Shown: positions 7,658-15,545 of the stretch, one piece after another
Layout of the letters: each line of letters starts with the position of its first letter
How positions within the stretch are numbered: position 1 is the first letter of the stretch
Source: Betaproteobacteria bacterium RIFCSPLOWO2_02_FULL_63_19
Lineage (GTDB): Bacteria; Pseudomonadota; Gammaproteobacteria; Burkholderiales; SG8-39
Direction of reading: 5' to 3'
DNA: 36,870 bases
Assembly (NCBI GenBank): GCA_001770415.1
Contig: MEQX01000066.1
Span: 1 to 36,870 of the forward strand
Position numbers and translations under genes: made by a program
Notes under the pieces: model-generated
The model's input: only the letters and a program-made list of their open reading frames with translations
Database searches by the model: none
Told to the model about the DNA's origin: nothing

Positions 7658-8488
7658 ATGCCGATGCGGCGGCCGACGATGCTGGGCACGATGGTTCTCG
7701 CGCTGTTTCTGGCCCTGGCGTGGTTTCGTCCGCTCGATACGGTCGCGGAGCAGTACACGGAGTCGGGATTGAAACGGGCATTCGCGACGTTCGCCGCCGC
7801 GAGGGCGATGAATGCCACGATCAGCGTTCTCCAGAGCGCGTCGGTCAATTTTCAGGTGGGCGCCGGGGCCTCGTTGCAAATGGGCGCGGTGCTCGAACCG
7901 CTGGACGATATCGTGGAGCAGTTTTCAGCGCTGATGCTGGCAGCTACATTGTCATTCGCGACGCAGCGACTTCTGATCGAAATATCGGGCGCGTGGCCGG
8001 TCTCGATGCTTCTGACGGTGCTATTTCTCGCCTGGGGCGTTTTCCACACGCGCAATGGCGTTGCACCCGAATGGCTGCTCCGATTGCTGCTGGGGCTTCT
8101 TTGTCTGCGCTTCGCTGTTCCGATCGCGGCGCTTGGAGGCGAAGCGACTTATCGGCTCTTCCTCGCGAGCAGCTACGAGGCGTCCCAGGTCCAGGTCAAG
8201 AGCGCCGACGTTCCGGATGTGGACCTGCGGGCCGACGAAGGTCTCGTGGAGAGGTTTAAGCGCTGGTGGGCCCAGAGTACGGATATTGGGAAGAAGATCG
8301 CGGCACTGAAGGAAAGGGCCGACGGCTGGATTGAGCATATCGTCAGGCTGGCCGCGCTTTTCATCGTTCAGACCATCGTTCTGCCGTTGCTGTTTCTGGG
8401 GGCCATGCTTTGGCTCTATCGCGTACTTTCGGCCCCGTTTCGTTCGAGTAACATGCACGGCACGACGACATCCCCTCACGGCAGCTGA
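7658..8488 (+). CDS. Multi-pass inner-membrane protein of unknown function
   Basis: A 276-aa protein with an N-terminal hydrophobic segment (about 8-23), an amphipathic region with 'QYTESGLKRAFATFAAARAMNA', three hydrophobic segments between about 88 and 160, a soluble charged region with 'GLVERFKRWW' and a final membrane segment around 228-255. I recall similar 'conserved hypothetical membrane proteins' in other proteobacteria but no function. The start is ATG 7658, or GTG 7655 directly before it; 'GATGGACAGG' upstream is a weak ribosome-binding site. The layout suggests a periplasmic loop between the first and second membrane segments. It stands alone, with no functional clue from neighbours. 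Confidence 0.75.
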   Translation: MPMRRPTMLGTMVLALFLALAWFRPLDTVAEQYTESGLKRAFATFAAARAMNATISVLQSASVNFQVGAGASLQMGAVLEPLDDIVEQFSALMLAATLSFATQRLLIEISGAWPVSMLLTVLFLAWGVFHTRNGVAPEWLLRLLLGLLCLRFAVPIAALGGEATYRLFLASSYEASQVQVKSADVPDVDLRADEGLVERFKRWWAQSTDIGKKIAALKERADGWIEHIVRLAALFIVQTIVLPLLFLGAMLWLYRVLSAPFRSSNMHGTTTSPHGS

Positions 8489-8707
8489 AGCGATGAAACA
8501 CCCTCCCTGGGCTGCGGGCGGGCCGATGGCGCCGCAGACTCAGACACCGGATTCTTGACTGATGAAGCTCAACGTTCACCCGGCGACGCCCGCCGAGGCC
8601 GCATCGGTCGCGCAGATGAAAGATGAAACGTCTTCTTTGAGCCGTGCCGGCCGGCGGAACTGTCCGGTACCATTACCGTTGTTTGTCGAACCAGAAAGGA
8701 GGACCAC

Positions 8708-8914
8708 ATGAACGAAGAAATCTTCAACCTCAGCATCCGCAAGTTGCTCAAGGTCGTCGGCGTGAGTTCGCAGCGCCACATCGAGCAGGCAGTGACGCAG
8801 GCGGTCGCCGATGGCTCCATCAAGGGAACGGAAACGTTTCCCGCCAAGGTTACGCTGGAGGTTGCCGGATTGAAGCTGAACGTCTCGTTCGACGGCGAAA
8901 TCAAGCTGCAATGA
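8708..8914 (+). CDS. DUF6494-family small protein
   Basis: A 68-aa soluble protein, 'MNEEIFNLSIRKLLKVVG..SQRHIEQAV' then 'LEVAGLKLNVSFDGEI', matching the DUF6494 family of small proteobacterial proteins as I remember it. A very strong ribosome-binding site, AAAGGAGGA at 8695-8703, precedes ATG 8708, suggesting high expression. Predicted layout is an N-terminal helical half and a C-terminal beta hairpin. Function is unknown. Confidence 0.85.
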   Translation: MNEEIFNLSIRKLLKVVGVSSQRHIEQAVTQAVADGSIKGTETFPAKVTLEVAGLKLNVSFDGEIKLQ

Positions 8915-8917
8915 GAC

Positions 8918-8944
8918 CCCCGCGACGCCCACCGCGGGGCGTCG
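8918..8944 (+). other. Two mutually exclusive GC-rich hairpins
   Basis: 'CCCCGCG' 8918-8924 pairs with 'CGCGGGG' 8933-8939. Alternatively 8923-8930 pairs with 8937-8944 ('CGACGCCC' with 'GGGCGTCG'). No T-run follows, so this is not a classical intrinsic terminator. It may simply reflect GC-rich sequence between two genes. Confidence 0.3.
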
Positions 8945-8969
8945 TCGCGGCGCAAATCGGAGAGTTCCC

Positions 8970-9203
8970 ATGGCCAAGCCGGTAGTCAACATCGCAGATA
9001 TCGAACTGCAGCCGCGCGCGGCCGCTCCCACGGGTCCGGCCGCGGACCGTTACGACGCGAAGATAGGCCGAATCGGGGCGGGCATCGGCGCGAAACAGCT
9101 TGGATACAACGTCGCCGCAGTCGCGCCGGGCGAGGAAAAGCCCAAGATGTTCCGCTATCTGGGTCGCGAATCGCAAAGCGTCGATTACTGGGAGGGCGAG
9201 TGA
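8970..9203 (+). pseudogene. Cupin protein with its barrel core deleted in frame
   Basis: The 77-aa product begins 'MAKPVVNIADIELQPR' and continues 'RIGAGIGAKQLGYNVAAVAPGE', which is the N-terminus of COG3837-like cupins. It then jumps to 'KPKMFRYLGRESQSVDYWEGE', which is the C-terminus of the same family. In full-length relatives (about 160 aa, from memory) these ends flank the beta-barrel with its metal-binding histidines. That whole core is missing here, the frame is kept, and the normal stop remains. The junction is near 9131-9145. The product cannot be a working cupin. Start ATG 8970 has a 'GGAGAG' ribosome-binding site, so it may still be translated. Confidence 0.65.
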
Positions 9204-9329
9204 CGCAGGTGACGTCCTGCCCTTGCAACGGCTCGGTCGCTCGCACAGAGCTTCCCTTTCATGCGGCCCCTTTTTGCGGGCCGGCCGCGTCCGGCTGGCT
9301 GCCAAGCGGCGCGCAGTGTTCGGAAAGAC

Positions 9330-9941
9330 ATGACTGACTTCATCAAATCCTCGGCCCTGTTGCTCGTACTTCTCAACCCCTTCCTGGTTGTTCTTTACCT
9401 CGTGGACGTGGTGGAGAAGCTGGACCCCAGGCAGTTTGCGCGTGTGCTGACGCACGCGGCATTCATTGCCGCGCTGGTCTTCTGCTGCTTTGCGATTCTG
9501 GGCGATGCGATTTTCTCGAGCATCGTGCAGGCGGAGTTCGCCTCGTTTCAGATTTTCGGAGGCGTCGTGTTTCTGCTCATCGGCGTGCAGTTCGTCTTCC
9601 ACGGACCGACGGCAATCGAAATATTGCGCGGCAAGTCGGAGCACCTCGCCGGCGCGATCGCGATGCCCGTTCTGATCGGGCCGGGGACGATCAGCGCCAG
9701 CGTGGTCATCGGCAAGCGGCTGGATGCGTTGAGTGCCTGCATTGCCGTTGTTGCGGCCGTGGTCATATTCCTTGCCGTGATGCTCGTTCTCAAGCACGCG
9801 TACGACGTCATGCGACCCCAGCGCGCATCCCTGATCAAGCGGTATATCGAAATCGCCGGACGGATCATGGCGTTGTACGTCGGAACCGTGTCCGTCGATA
9901 TGATCATGCAGGGCATTCGCGCGTGGGTGCAGAAGTTCTGA
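9330..9941 (+). CDS. MarC-family integral membrane protein
   Basis: 203 aa, starting 'MTDFIKSSALLLVLLNPF'. Six hydrophobic segments are spread along the whole length; 'LLVLLNPFLVVLYL' and the later 'AMPVLIGPGTISASVVIG' are the family's repeated proline/glycine motifs. MarC (UPF0056) proteins are inner-membrane proteins of uncertain transport function. The original link with multiple antibiotic resistance was not upheld. The frame is open upstream to 9261, but ATG 9330 starts the homology and is preceded by 'CGGAAAG'. Its neighbour is another membrane protein family (TerC), which is a loose functional association at most. Confidence 0.85.
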   Translation: MTDFIKSSALLLVLLNPFLVVLYLVDVVEKLDPRQFARVLTHAAFIAALVFCCFAILGDAIFSSIVQAEFASFQIFGGVVFLLIGVQFVFHGPTAIEILRGKSEHLAGAIAMPVLIGPGTISASVVIGKRLDALSACIAVVAAVVIFLAVMLVLKHAYDVMRPQRASLIKRYIEIAGRIMALYVGTVSVDMIMQGIRAWVQKF

Positions 9942-10114
9942 CGGCGGCGGGCTCGGAACCGCCTCGGCATGCGCGTCTTGCGATTTTCGTCCGGCCATTG
10001 GTACGCTGTCGATGGTTCGGCGGGATAGTCGAACGGTTTTCGCGCCGCCTGAGTGCCTTGCAGGCGCGAGGTCACATTCGAACGGGCGCACGCCCGATTT
10101 TGTAGAGGCTGACA

Positions 10115-10858
10115 ATGCTGGAACTGCTTGCCGATCCCCAGATGTGGATCGCCTTCGTGACGCTGACCGCTCTCGAGCTGGTGCTCGGGATCGACAACAT
10201 TATTTTCATCTCGATCATGATCGATCGGCTGCCTTCCCGGCAACGCGAGCTGGCGCGCAGGATCGGGCTGTTCCTCGCGATGTTCATGCGCATCGGGCTG
10301 TTGATGCTGCTGTCGTGGATGGTAGGCCTGACCGAGCCGCTGTTCGAGGTGCTGCGCCAGGAAATTTCGGGGCGCGACCTGATCCTGATCGGCGGCGGCC
10401 TGTTCCTGCTTTGGAAGAGCACCATGGAGGTGCACCAACTGCTCGAGGGCGAACACGGACGGTCCGCGAAGGCGGCGGGCACCACGTTCGGCGCGGTGAT
10501 CGCGCAGGTCGTTGTCATCGATATCGTGTTCTCGCTCGATTCGATCATCACCGCGGTGGGCATGGTCGACCGGATCGAAGTGATGGTCGCGGCGGTGGTG
10601 GTCTCGGTTGCGCTGATGATGGCTTTCGCGGGGGGAATCAGCCGCGTGGTGTCGAACCACCCGACCATCAAGATGCTCGCATTGGCATTCCTGTTCGTGG
10701 TCGGCGTGGTGCTGGTGGCCGACGGCTTCGATCATCACATCCCGAAGGGCTATGTCTACTTCGCGATGGCATTCTCGGTGCTGGTCGAAACGCTCAACAT
10801 CCGTGTCCGCAAGCGGGCAGAGCGGCCGGTGGAGCTGCACGAGCGCTACAGGAAATGA
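10115..10858 (+). CDS. TerC-family membrane protein
   Basis: 247 aa with about seven membrane segments. The hallmark acidic motifs within membrane helices are present: 'LELVLGIDNIIFISI' near the N-terminus and 'VIDIVFSLDSIITAVG' in the middle. The aspartates are thought to bind metal. A histidine-containing loop, 'ADGFDHHIPKGYVYFAMAFSVLVE', closes the protein as usual. TerC relatives such as Alx and MeeF export Mn2+ or support metal loading of exported proteins. Many TerC genes carry a yybP-ykoY Mn riboswitch; I looked for one in 9942-10114 and did not recognise it. Length is that of the short TerC class without CBS domains. Confidence 0.9.
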   Translation: MLELLADPQMWIAFVTLTALELVLGIDNIIFISIMIDRLPSRQRELARRIGLFLAMFMRIGLLMLLSWMVGLTEPLFEVLRQEISGRDLILIGGGLFLLWKSTMEVHQLLEGEHGRSAKAAGTTFGAVIAQVVVIDIVFSLDSIITAVGMVDRIEVMVAAVVVSVALMMAFAGGISRVVSNHPTIKMLALAFLFVVGVVLVADGFDHHIPKGYVYFAMAFSVLVETLNIRVRKRAERPVELHERYRK

Positions 10859-10943
10859 CGAAGACGGACGCAAACTCGTCGGCAGCCGAGGTTCGGCCCG
10901 CGCACTATCGAGCGAATTCGCGGAACAGGACACTAGATTGCCC

Positions 10944-11825
10944 ATGAGCACCGAGCCGACCCGCCACCCGGTCATCACCGCCGCACTGTGGATGCTGGGC
11001 GCTCTCTCTTCGTTTACCGCGATGGCCCTCGGCGGCCGCGAGATGTCGGGTGCCGGGATGAGCACGTTCGAGATCCTGCTCTTTCGCAGTCTGGTGGGCC
11101 TGTTCATCGTCGGCGCACTGCTGTCGAAGAGCGGCTGGGCGCAAATACGGACGCGGCGTTTCGGACTGCACATGGTGCGCAATGTCGGTCATTTCGGCGG
11201 GCAGTTCGGCTGGTTCTACGGAATTGCCATGATCCCGCTGGCGGAAGTGTTCGCCATCGAATTCACCACGCCGATGTGGACCGCCATTCTCGCGGCACTG
11301 CTGCTCGCGGAGCGCATGACGCGCCCGCGCCTGGTCGCGATCGCGTGCGGCGTCGCGGGCATGCTGATCATTCTGCGGCCGGGTCTGGAGGTCATCAATC
11401 CGGCGGCACTGGCCGTGGTGGGAGCGGCGATCGGCTTTGCGCTGTCCTACGTCTTTACCCGAAAACTCGCGCCGACTGAGTCCGCGCTGTCGATCCTGTT
11501 CTACATGACGGTAATCCAGTTGCCGTTGGCGCTGATTCCGGCGATGGGCAAGTGGGTCACGCCGCCGCTGTACGTGTGGCCGTGGCTGGTGGCGGTGGGC
11601 GCCGCGGGATTGAGCGCGCACTACTGCATGACGCGCGCGCTTCGGCTTGCCGATGCGACCGTCGTCGTGACCATGGACTTCTTGCGCCTTCCGCTGATCG
11701 CGGCGGCCGGGTTCGTTTTCTATGGCGAGCCGCTTGACTGGCTGGTCCTGGCCGGTGCGGCCGTGATGCTCGGCGGCAATGTCGCCAACATCGCCGCCGA
11801 GCGCGCCGGCAGCCCGCGCCCCTGA
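10944..11825 (+). CDS. EamA (DMT) family transporter
   Basis: 293 aa with ten hydrophobic segments arranged as two EamA repeats. The first includes 'FEILLFRSLVGLFIVGALL' and 'IEFTTPMWTAILAALLLAERM'; the second includes 'SALSILFYMTVIQLPLALIP' and 'TVVVTMDFLRLPLIAAAGFVFYGEPLDWLVLAGAAVMLGG'. These are drug/metabolite exporters of the inner membrane, with substrates such as amino acids, nucleosides or cofactors. The frame extends upstream of ATG 10944, but the membrane topology fits this start. The gene converges with the minus-strand thioesterase, with 30 bases between their stops. Confidence 0.88.
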   Translation: MSTEPTRHPVITAALWMLGALSSFTAMALGGREMSGAGMSTFEILLFRSLVGLFIVGALLSKSGWAQIRTRRFGLHMVRNVGHFGGQFGWFYGIAMIPLAEVFAIEFTTPMWTAILAALLLAERMTRPRLVAIACGVAGMLIILRPGLEVINPAALAVVGAAIGFALSYVFTRKLAPTESALSILFYMTVIQLPLALIPAMGKWVTPPLYVWPWLVAVGAAGLSAHYCMTRALRLADATVVVTMDFLRLPLIAAAGFVFYGEPLDWLVLAGAAVMLGGNVANIAAERAGSPRP

Positions 11826-11855
11826 GGGACGCCGCCGGGGCCGGTGAGTCGGGCC

Positions 11856-12263
11856 TCAGTCTTCGATCGGTGGCACGGTGCGCGGACGGCCGTCGGCCCC
11901 CGTGGCGACGAAGGTCAGCGTGGCCTCGGTGACTTTCACGACTTCGATGTCGGCGGGGTTGCGCTGAGCGTAGACTTCGACGTTGATGGTCATCGACGTA
12001 TTGCCGACCCGGACGATATCGGCATAGAAGGACAGTACGTCGCCGATGAACACCGGGTGCTTGAACAGGAACGAATTCACCGCGACCGTCGCCACCCGCC
12101 CGCGCGAACGCTGCGAGGCCGCCACGCCGCCGGCCAGGTCGACCTGCGCCATGATCCAGCCGCCGAAGATGTCGCCGTGCTGGTTCGCGTCGGCGGGCAT
12201 CGGTACGACCCGAAGCGTGGGGGTGCGGTGCGCGGGGAGTCGCACTTTGGGCTGTCCGGCCAT
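11856..12263 (-). CDS. yciA: YciA-type acyl-CoA thioesterase
   Basis: 135 aa, close to the family length. The hotdog active-site segment 'NQHGDIFGGWIMAQVD' (residues 27-42) carries the N/G-D and D42 pattern of the acyl-CoA thioester hydrolase family (YciA and the ACOT proteins). The strand 'VNSFLFKHPVFIGDVLSFYADI' follows. These enzymes hydrolyse acyl-CoAs of varied length in the cytoplasm. It lies 42 bases downstream of the glycosyltransferase on the same strand and may be co-transcribed with it. The symbol reflects family membership; substrate preference is not visible. Confidence 0.85.
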   Translation of the reverse strand: MAGQPKVRLPAHRTPTLRVVPMPADANQHGDIFGGWIMAQVDLAGGVAASQRSRGRVATVAVNSFLFKHPVFIGDVLSFYADIVRVGNTSMTINVEVYAQRNPADIEVVKVTEATLTFVATGADGRPRTVPPIED

Positions 12264-12305
12264 GCCGGCAGGCTAGCCGAATCGATGCGCGCGCGCAAAC
12301 GGCGC

Positions 12306-13487
12306 TCAGCGCCCTTCGGTCAGCGTGCTTTCGCAACGTCCGACGATCTGCTCGATCGGGTCGCGGAGGCGTGCGTAGCGCGCGGCGAACGCCCTGGCCT
12401 GTCCGACGTAGTCCTGGTTCTCCACGAGAATCGCAAGCGGGGTGTCGAAGTCCGATCTGTCGGTATAGGGTGTAACGCCGATTCCCGCGCCGATGCGCTC
12501 CACGCGCCGCGCGTTGAGCATCTGTTCGACCTGCGTCGGCAAGAGCAGCAGCGGCTTGCCGGCGAGCAGGGCCTGTGCGGTCATTTGGTGGCTCGCATGG
12601 CAGATCACAAGGTCGGCCTGCGGGAGCATCTGCGCCACCGACATCGGAGACGACGTGATGAGCACCGATTCGCTGCCGAGCCGTGCCCGATCCGTCGCAC
12701 CCAGGCCGCGAAAAAACGCCAGTGTCGGCACATCGAGTGCGCACAGCGCTCGGGCAAGGCGCTCCATGCCGGGGTAGCTGCTTTGCAGGTAGGCAAACAC
12801 CCTCGGTCCGCTTCCGCGCGGCCACGGCGGCGTGCCACCGCCTTCCCCGGTCGGCACGATGCCCAGGTAGGTGGCGGGTTCGGACCGCGCGTAGATGTCG
12901 AGCTCGGGATAGGTCAGCAGCAGCAACCGGCCGGAATACAACTCTCCCAGCGTCCGGACCGGCGCCGCTGCGCGCGCCTGCAGAACGGTGTTGATCGCTT
13001 CGAGCGCCTGCTTGTCGGCAGCGACCATGGCCTGCATCGGCGCGGCTTCCCACTCGCGCAGCGCAGGAGTAGGGAAACCCGGCGGAGGCGCGTGAAATCC
13101 CTGTGAGATTTCGAGGCTGGGTACGCCGAGGGTACGTGCTGCCAGGTGGGCAGCAGGAGCCACGTTGCCGATGACCAGATCGGCCCCGGCAAGCCGTTCG
13201 CGCCATGCGTCGACCAGTTGGGCCAACTGGCTGTGGGTACCGTAGCCGAAATTGAGCAGAAGCTGGCCGAAGTTGACGGGGTTCGGATAGGGCGTCGGCC
13301 CGACCCAGATCGGCGCGCCTTCGCGACGCACGCCCTGCGACGCGGGCAAATCAGCGCCGGCGTCATGCTCCCGCAGCAGCAAGCGCACGCCGTGACCGCG
13401 CTGCATCAGGGCACGCGCCATCGGCAGCATCACGGACACGTGGCCGAGATTGCCGCCGAGCTCCCATGCGAATTCGATGCGTGCCAA
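12306..13487 (-). CDS. GT-B glycosyltransferase (family 1, MGT-like)
   Basis: 393 aa with a GT1-like layout. The N-terminal 'EFAWELGGNLGHVSVMLPMARALMQRGH' is the acceptor-domain start with the catalytic-type histidine. The C-terminal donor region holds 'LPQADLVICHASHQMTAQALLAGKPLLLLPTQVEQMLNARRVERIG', equivalent to the nucleotide-sugar binding signature of UGT/MGT enzymes. It would transfer a sugar from a nucleotide donor to a lipid or small molecule. The start codon is TTG (13487); no ATG or GTG lies nearby, and the ribosome-binding site is weak. Next to it, on the opposite strand, starts another glycosyltransferase. Confidence 0.82.
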   Translation of the reverse strand: MARIEFAWELGGNLGHVSVMLPMARALMQRGHGVRLLLREHDAGADLPASQGVRREGAPIWVGPTPYPNPVNFGQLLLNFGYGTHSQLAQLVDAWRERLAGADLVIGNVAPAAHLAARTLGVPSLEISQGFHAPPPGFPTPALREWEAAPMQAMVAADKQALEAINTVLQARAAAPVRTLGELYSGRLLLLTYPELDIYARSEPATYLGIVPTGEGGGTPPWPRGSGPRVFAYLQSSYPGMERLARALCALDVPTLAFFRGLGATDRARLGSESVLITSSPMSVAQMLPQADLVICHASHQMTAQALLAGKPLLLLPTQVEQMLNARRVERIGAGIGVTPYTDRSDFDTPLAILVENQDYVGQARAFAARYARLRDPIEQIVGRCESTLTEGR

Positions 13488-13687
13488 GTCTTTAGTCTTT
13501 ATTTGTACGCAGTATCGTCGCGCTATCTTTCAGAGCATTATGGCGGCACAGCTGTTATCAATGGGTCCCGCGGGGTACGTCGCGGCAATGATTGTTCGAC
13601 TATGCATGTGTTCCGCTGGCCTTTGTAGGGGTCTTGTTGCTGAGAGACGCGCGGACTCGTTGGCCGATTTATGGTCCGTTGGCATCA

Positions 13688-13693
13688 TATAAT
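13688..13693 (+). promoter_or_regulatory. Candidate -10 box (TATAAT)
   Basis: A perfect TATAAT lies 37 bases before the ATG of the plus-strand glycosyltransferase, within an AT-rich stretch unusual for this window. No good -35 hexamer sits at 16-18 bases; the nearest, TTGGCC at 13660, is spaced too far. The position is right for a promoter but the evidence is a single hexamer. Confidence 0.4.
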
Positions 13694-13730
13694 CAATTGT
13701 TGAATTCACAAGTACGGCTACCCGTCGAAC

Positions 13731-14828
13731 ATGCGAGTCAGTCTACTGGACCCGTGGCTTTACGATGTCGGGGGACACTTTCTCGACTGGGATCTGCGAA
13801 TTGTTGATGAACTGAAGGCTCTCGGACATGAGGTTCGCCTGTATTCGCATACGAGCATTTCTACAAATGCGCAGCGTCACGCGTCGGCTCGCGCCGAGGT
13901 ATTTCCAATTTTTCGGGGAGATTGCTTCGCGCATCCGGGACAGATCGATCCGGTTGCGGGTGAGATCATTTTGTTTCTGGATGGAGCAGCAACGCTTGCC
14001 GACGATCTTGCAAGAGTTGGCCAATCCCACATCTGGATATGGCCTTCGCTAACCGCCTCGCACTTGTACGCTTGCGCAAATGTTGCACCAAACGTGGGTA
14101 TATCCGCGTGCATTCACGAGGAACCTACGCATATTCTTCCGAATGGACGAATGTGGTGGCGGTACGCATTCATCAGGGCTGCGAGAGCGGATCTCAGGTT
14201 GAATCTTGGAACGCCGAGCAAACGGCTTTCCGAAGAGTATTCGGGTCTAAGCGGGCAAATTCGGATCAACCGGTTTCCTGTGCCGCACAATGGGGCGCCT
14301 TGCGAAACGATGAAGACGGCGCTTCGAAGAATCGGCTTTTTCGGCGCGCAGAGATTCGAAAAGGGGGCGGAAGTACTTCCCACACTCATTCCCCGATTGC
14401 TGCGGGATGGTTACGAAGTGGTCTTGCACGACAGTGGCAGTATGGTTCGTGCGGAGGCGATGCCGGGCCTCACAGTGCTTGGGTACATCCCCGCGCTGGC
14501 CGACGAGATCGCCAAATGCGATCTCGTCGTTATGCCCTATGACGCAAAGCGTTATCGAATACGGGCTTCGGGAATCCTATGGGAGTGCATTGCGAGCGGT
14601 GTTCCGGCGATCGTACCGGACGAAACCGATATTGGAGGGCAGGTGCGCCGGGCTGGCGCGGGGACGACCTTCCGGTCGTTTTCAGCAGTCGAAATCTATC
14701 GATCGATAGTGGAAGCGCGCAGAAATTTTGGTGAGTTCGCGAGCGCGGCTTTTGAACAGAGTCGGCGTTGGCCGGAGGCAGAGGGATCCTGCCGCTTTGT
14801 TGCCGCGATGCTTGGCGAGGCGAACTAA
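13731..14828 (+). CDS. Glycosyltransferase-like protein (GT-B, group 1 type)
   Basis: 365 aa. The N-terminus 'MRVSLLDPWLYDVGGHFLDWDLRIVDELKALGHEVRLY' is a GT-B acceptor-domain opening. 'RIGFFGAQRFEKGAEVLPTLIPRLLRDGY' begins the donor domain, with 'LADEIAKCDLVVMPYDAKRYRIRASGILWECIASGVPAIVP' as the group 1 nucleotide-sugar-binding signature. The usual E-x7-E is replaced by a variant (R-x-R-x-S-G around 'RIRASG'). Base composition is visibly lower in GC than the flanking fad and lipid genes. The stop overlaps the stop of the convergent gene by 4 bases (14825-14828). Role in surface glycan synthesis is an inference. Confidence 0.78.
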   Translation: MRVSLLDPWLYDVGGHFLDWDLRIVDELKALGHEVRLYSHTSISTNAQRHASARAEVFPIFRGDCFAHPGQIDPVAGEIILFLDGAATLADDLARVGQSHIWIWPSLTASHLYACANVAPNVGISACIHEEPTHILPNGRMWWRYAFIRAARADLRLNLGTPSKRLSEEYSGLSGQIRINRFPVPHNGAPCETMKTALRRIGFFGAQRFEKGAEVLPTLIPRLLRDGYEVVLHDSGSMVRAEAMPGLTVLGYIPALADEIAKCDLVVMPYDAKRYRIRASGILWECIASGVPAIVPDETDIGGQVRRAGAGTTFRSFSAVEIYRSIVEARRNFGEFASAAFEQSRRWPEAEGSCRFVAAMLGEAN

Positions 14829-15538
14829 GCGCTCAATTCCTTGTGGGGGTGGGTAATCGCATAGGTAAGCTTCGCATTCGGCTCGGCGTTGCGCCAGAAT
14901 GAAGCGATCTCCGGATGCTGGAGAATGGGAAACCCGGCAGCGTCGACAGCCCAGGAGATGACAAAGTCATCCAGCATCGCGCCGGTGGACATGACGTAAT
15001 CGCAGTCGCGATTGCGCACCCAACCTTGTTGCGCTTGGTCTACGCACCGCTCGTGGCTCAGCACGCCCGAGGCAAGGATTTCTTCGGCAACGTCGCGGGT
15101 CATTCCAATGCAACCCCCTTGGACATTCGGTGGGTGCCGGACGCGATCCCTGAACAACTCCGTTACCGTTTCGAGGGTACCGAAGGCACAAGATAGATCC
15201 GGCAGCCACGCAAATCTCCGCCAGACGCGCGTGTCGGCATCGATGCGAAAGAAATATCGCTCCGGTCCCGCCACTGCCTGCTGCAGCAGTCGGGCGATGT
15301 AAAGGTGGCTGGTCGCGAACCGCATCAGATGTTCCCCAGGGACGAGCGTCGCTTGAAACTCCCGTGCAAGCGTTTCGTATCGCGGAAGATTCTCGACGTC
15401 TCCGTCAACGATCAGTGCGACACGGGAGGTCGGGTAACTTTCTCGCAGATATCGTAGGCAGCGTCTTGGGTTGCTCCGGTAGAGCTGGATGCACCAGGCG
15501 ATCGCGGCGTCCGGCGGGTCGGGTACACGATAAAGCAC
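14825..15538 (-). CDS. Putative GT-A-fold glycosyltransferase
   Basis: 237 aa from GTG 15538. 'FFRIDADTRVWRR' contains a DxD motif of the kind that binds metal and nucleotide sugar in GT-A enzymes. 'TSRVALIVDGDVENLPRYETL' resembles the early strand pair of such folds. 'QGGCIGMTRDVAEEIL' and 'STGAMLDDFVISW' add an acidic residue where a catalytic base could sit. I do not recognise a specific family. An in-frame ATG at 15631 would overlap fadJ by 86 bases; the GTG lies eight bases after the fadJ stop and gives the better start. It is thus the last gene on the fad strand, though functionally unrelated. Confidence 0.65.
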   Translation of the reverse strand: MLYRVPDPPDAAIAWCIQLYRSNPRRCLRYLRESYPTSRVALIVDGDVENLPRYETLAREFQATLVPGEHLMRFATSHLYIARLLQQAVAGPERYFFRIDADTRVWRRFAWLPDLSCAFGTLETVTELFRDRVRHPPNVQGGCIGMTRDVAEEILASGVLSHERCVDQAQQGWVRNRDCDYVMSTGAMLDDFVISWAVDAAGFPILQHPEIASFWRNAEPNAKLTYAITHPHKELSA

Positions 15539-15545
15539 AGTGCGC

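Noticed and set aside
8562..8711. 49-codon plus-strand frame ending in an ATGA overlap with the DUF6494 gene
   Set aside because: No ribosome-binding site, no recognisable sequence; the overlap may be chance.
9942..10114. Possible yybP-ykoY manganese riboswitch ahead of terC
   Set aside because: I could not find the conserved GGGGAGUAG-type core or the paired loops.
9548..11182. 544-codon minus-strand frame opposite marC, terC and a transporter
   Set aside because: Rich in His, Asp and Arg from reading membrane-protein codons backwards; no homology visible.
11557..13206. 549-codon minus-strand frame overlapping the YciA-type and glycosyltransferase genes
   Set aside because: It is out of frame with two well supported genes on the same strand and shows no motifs.
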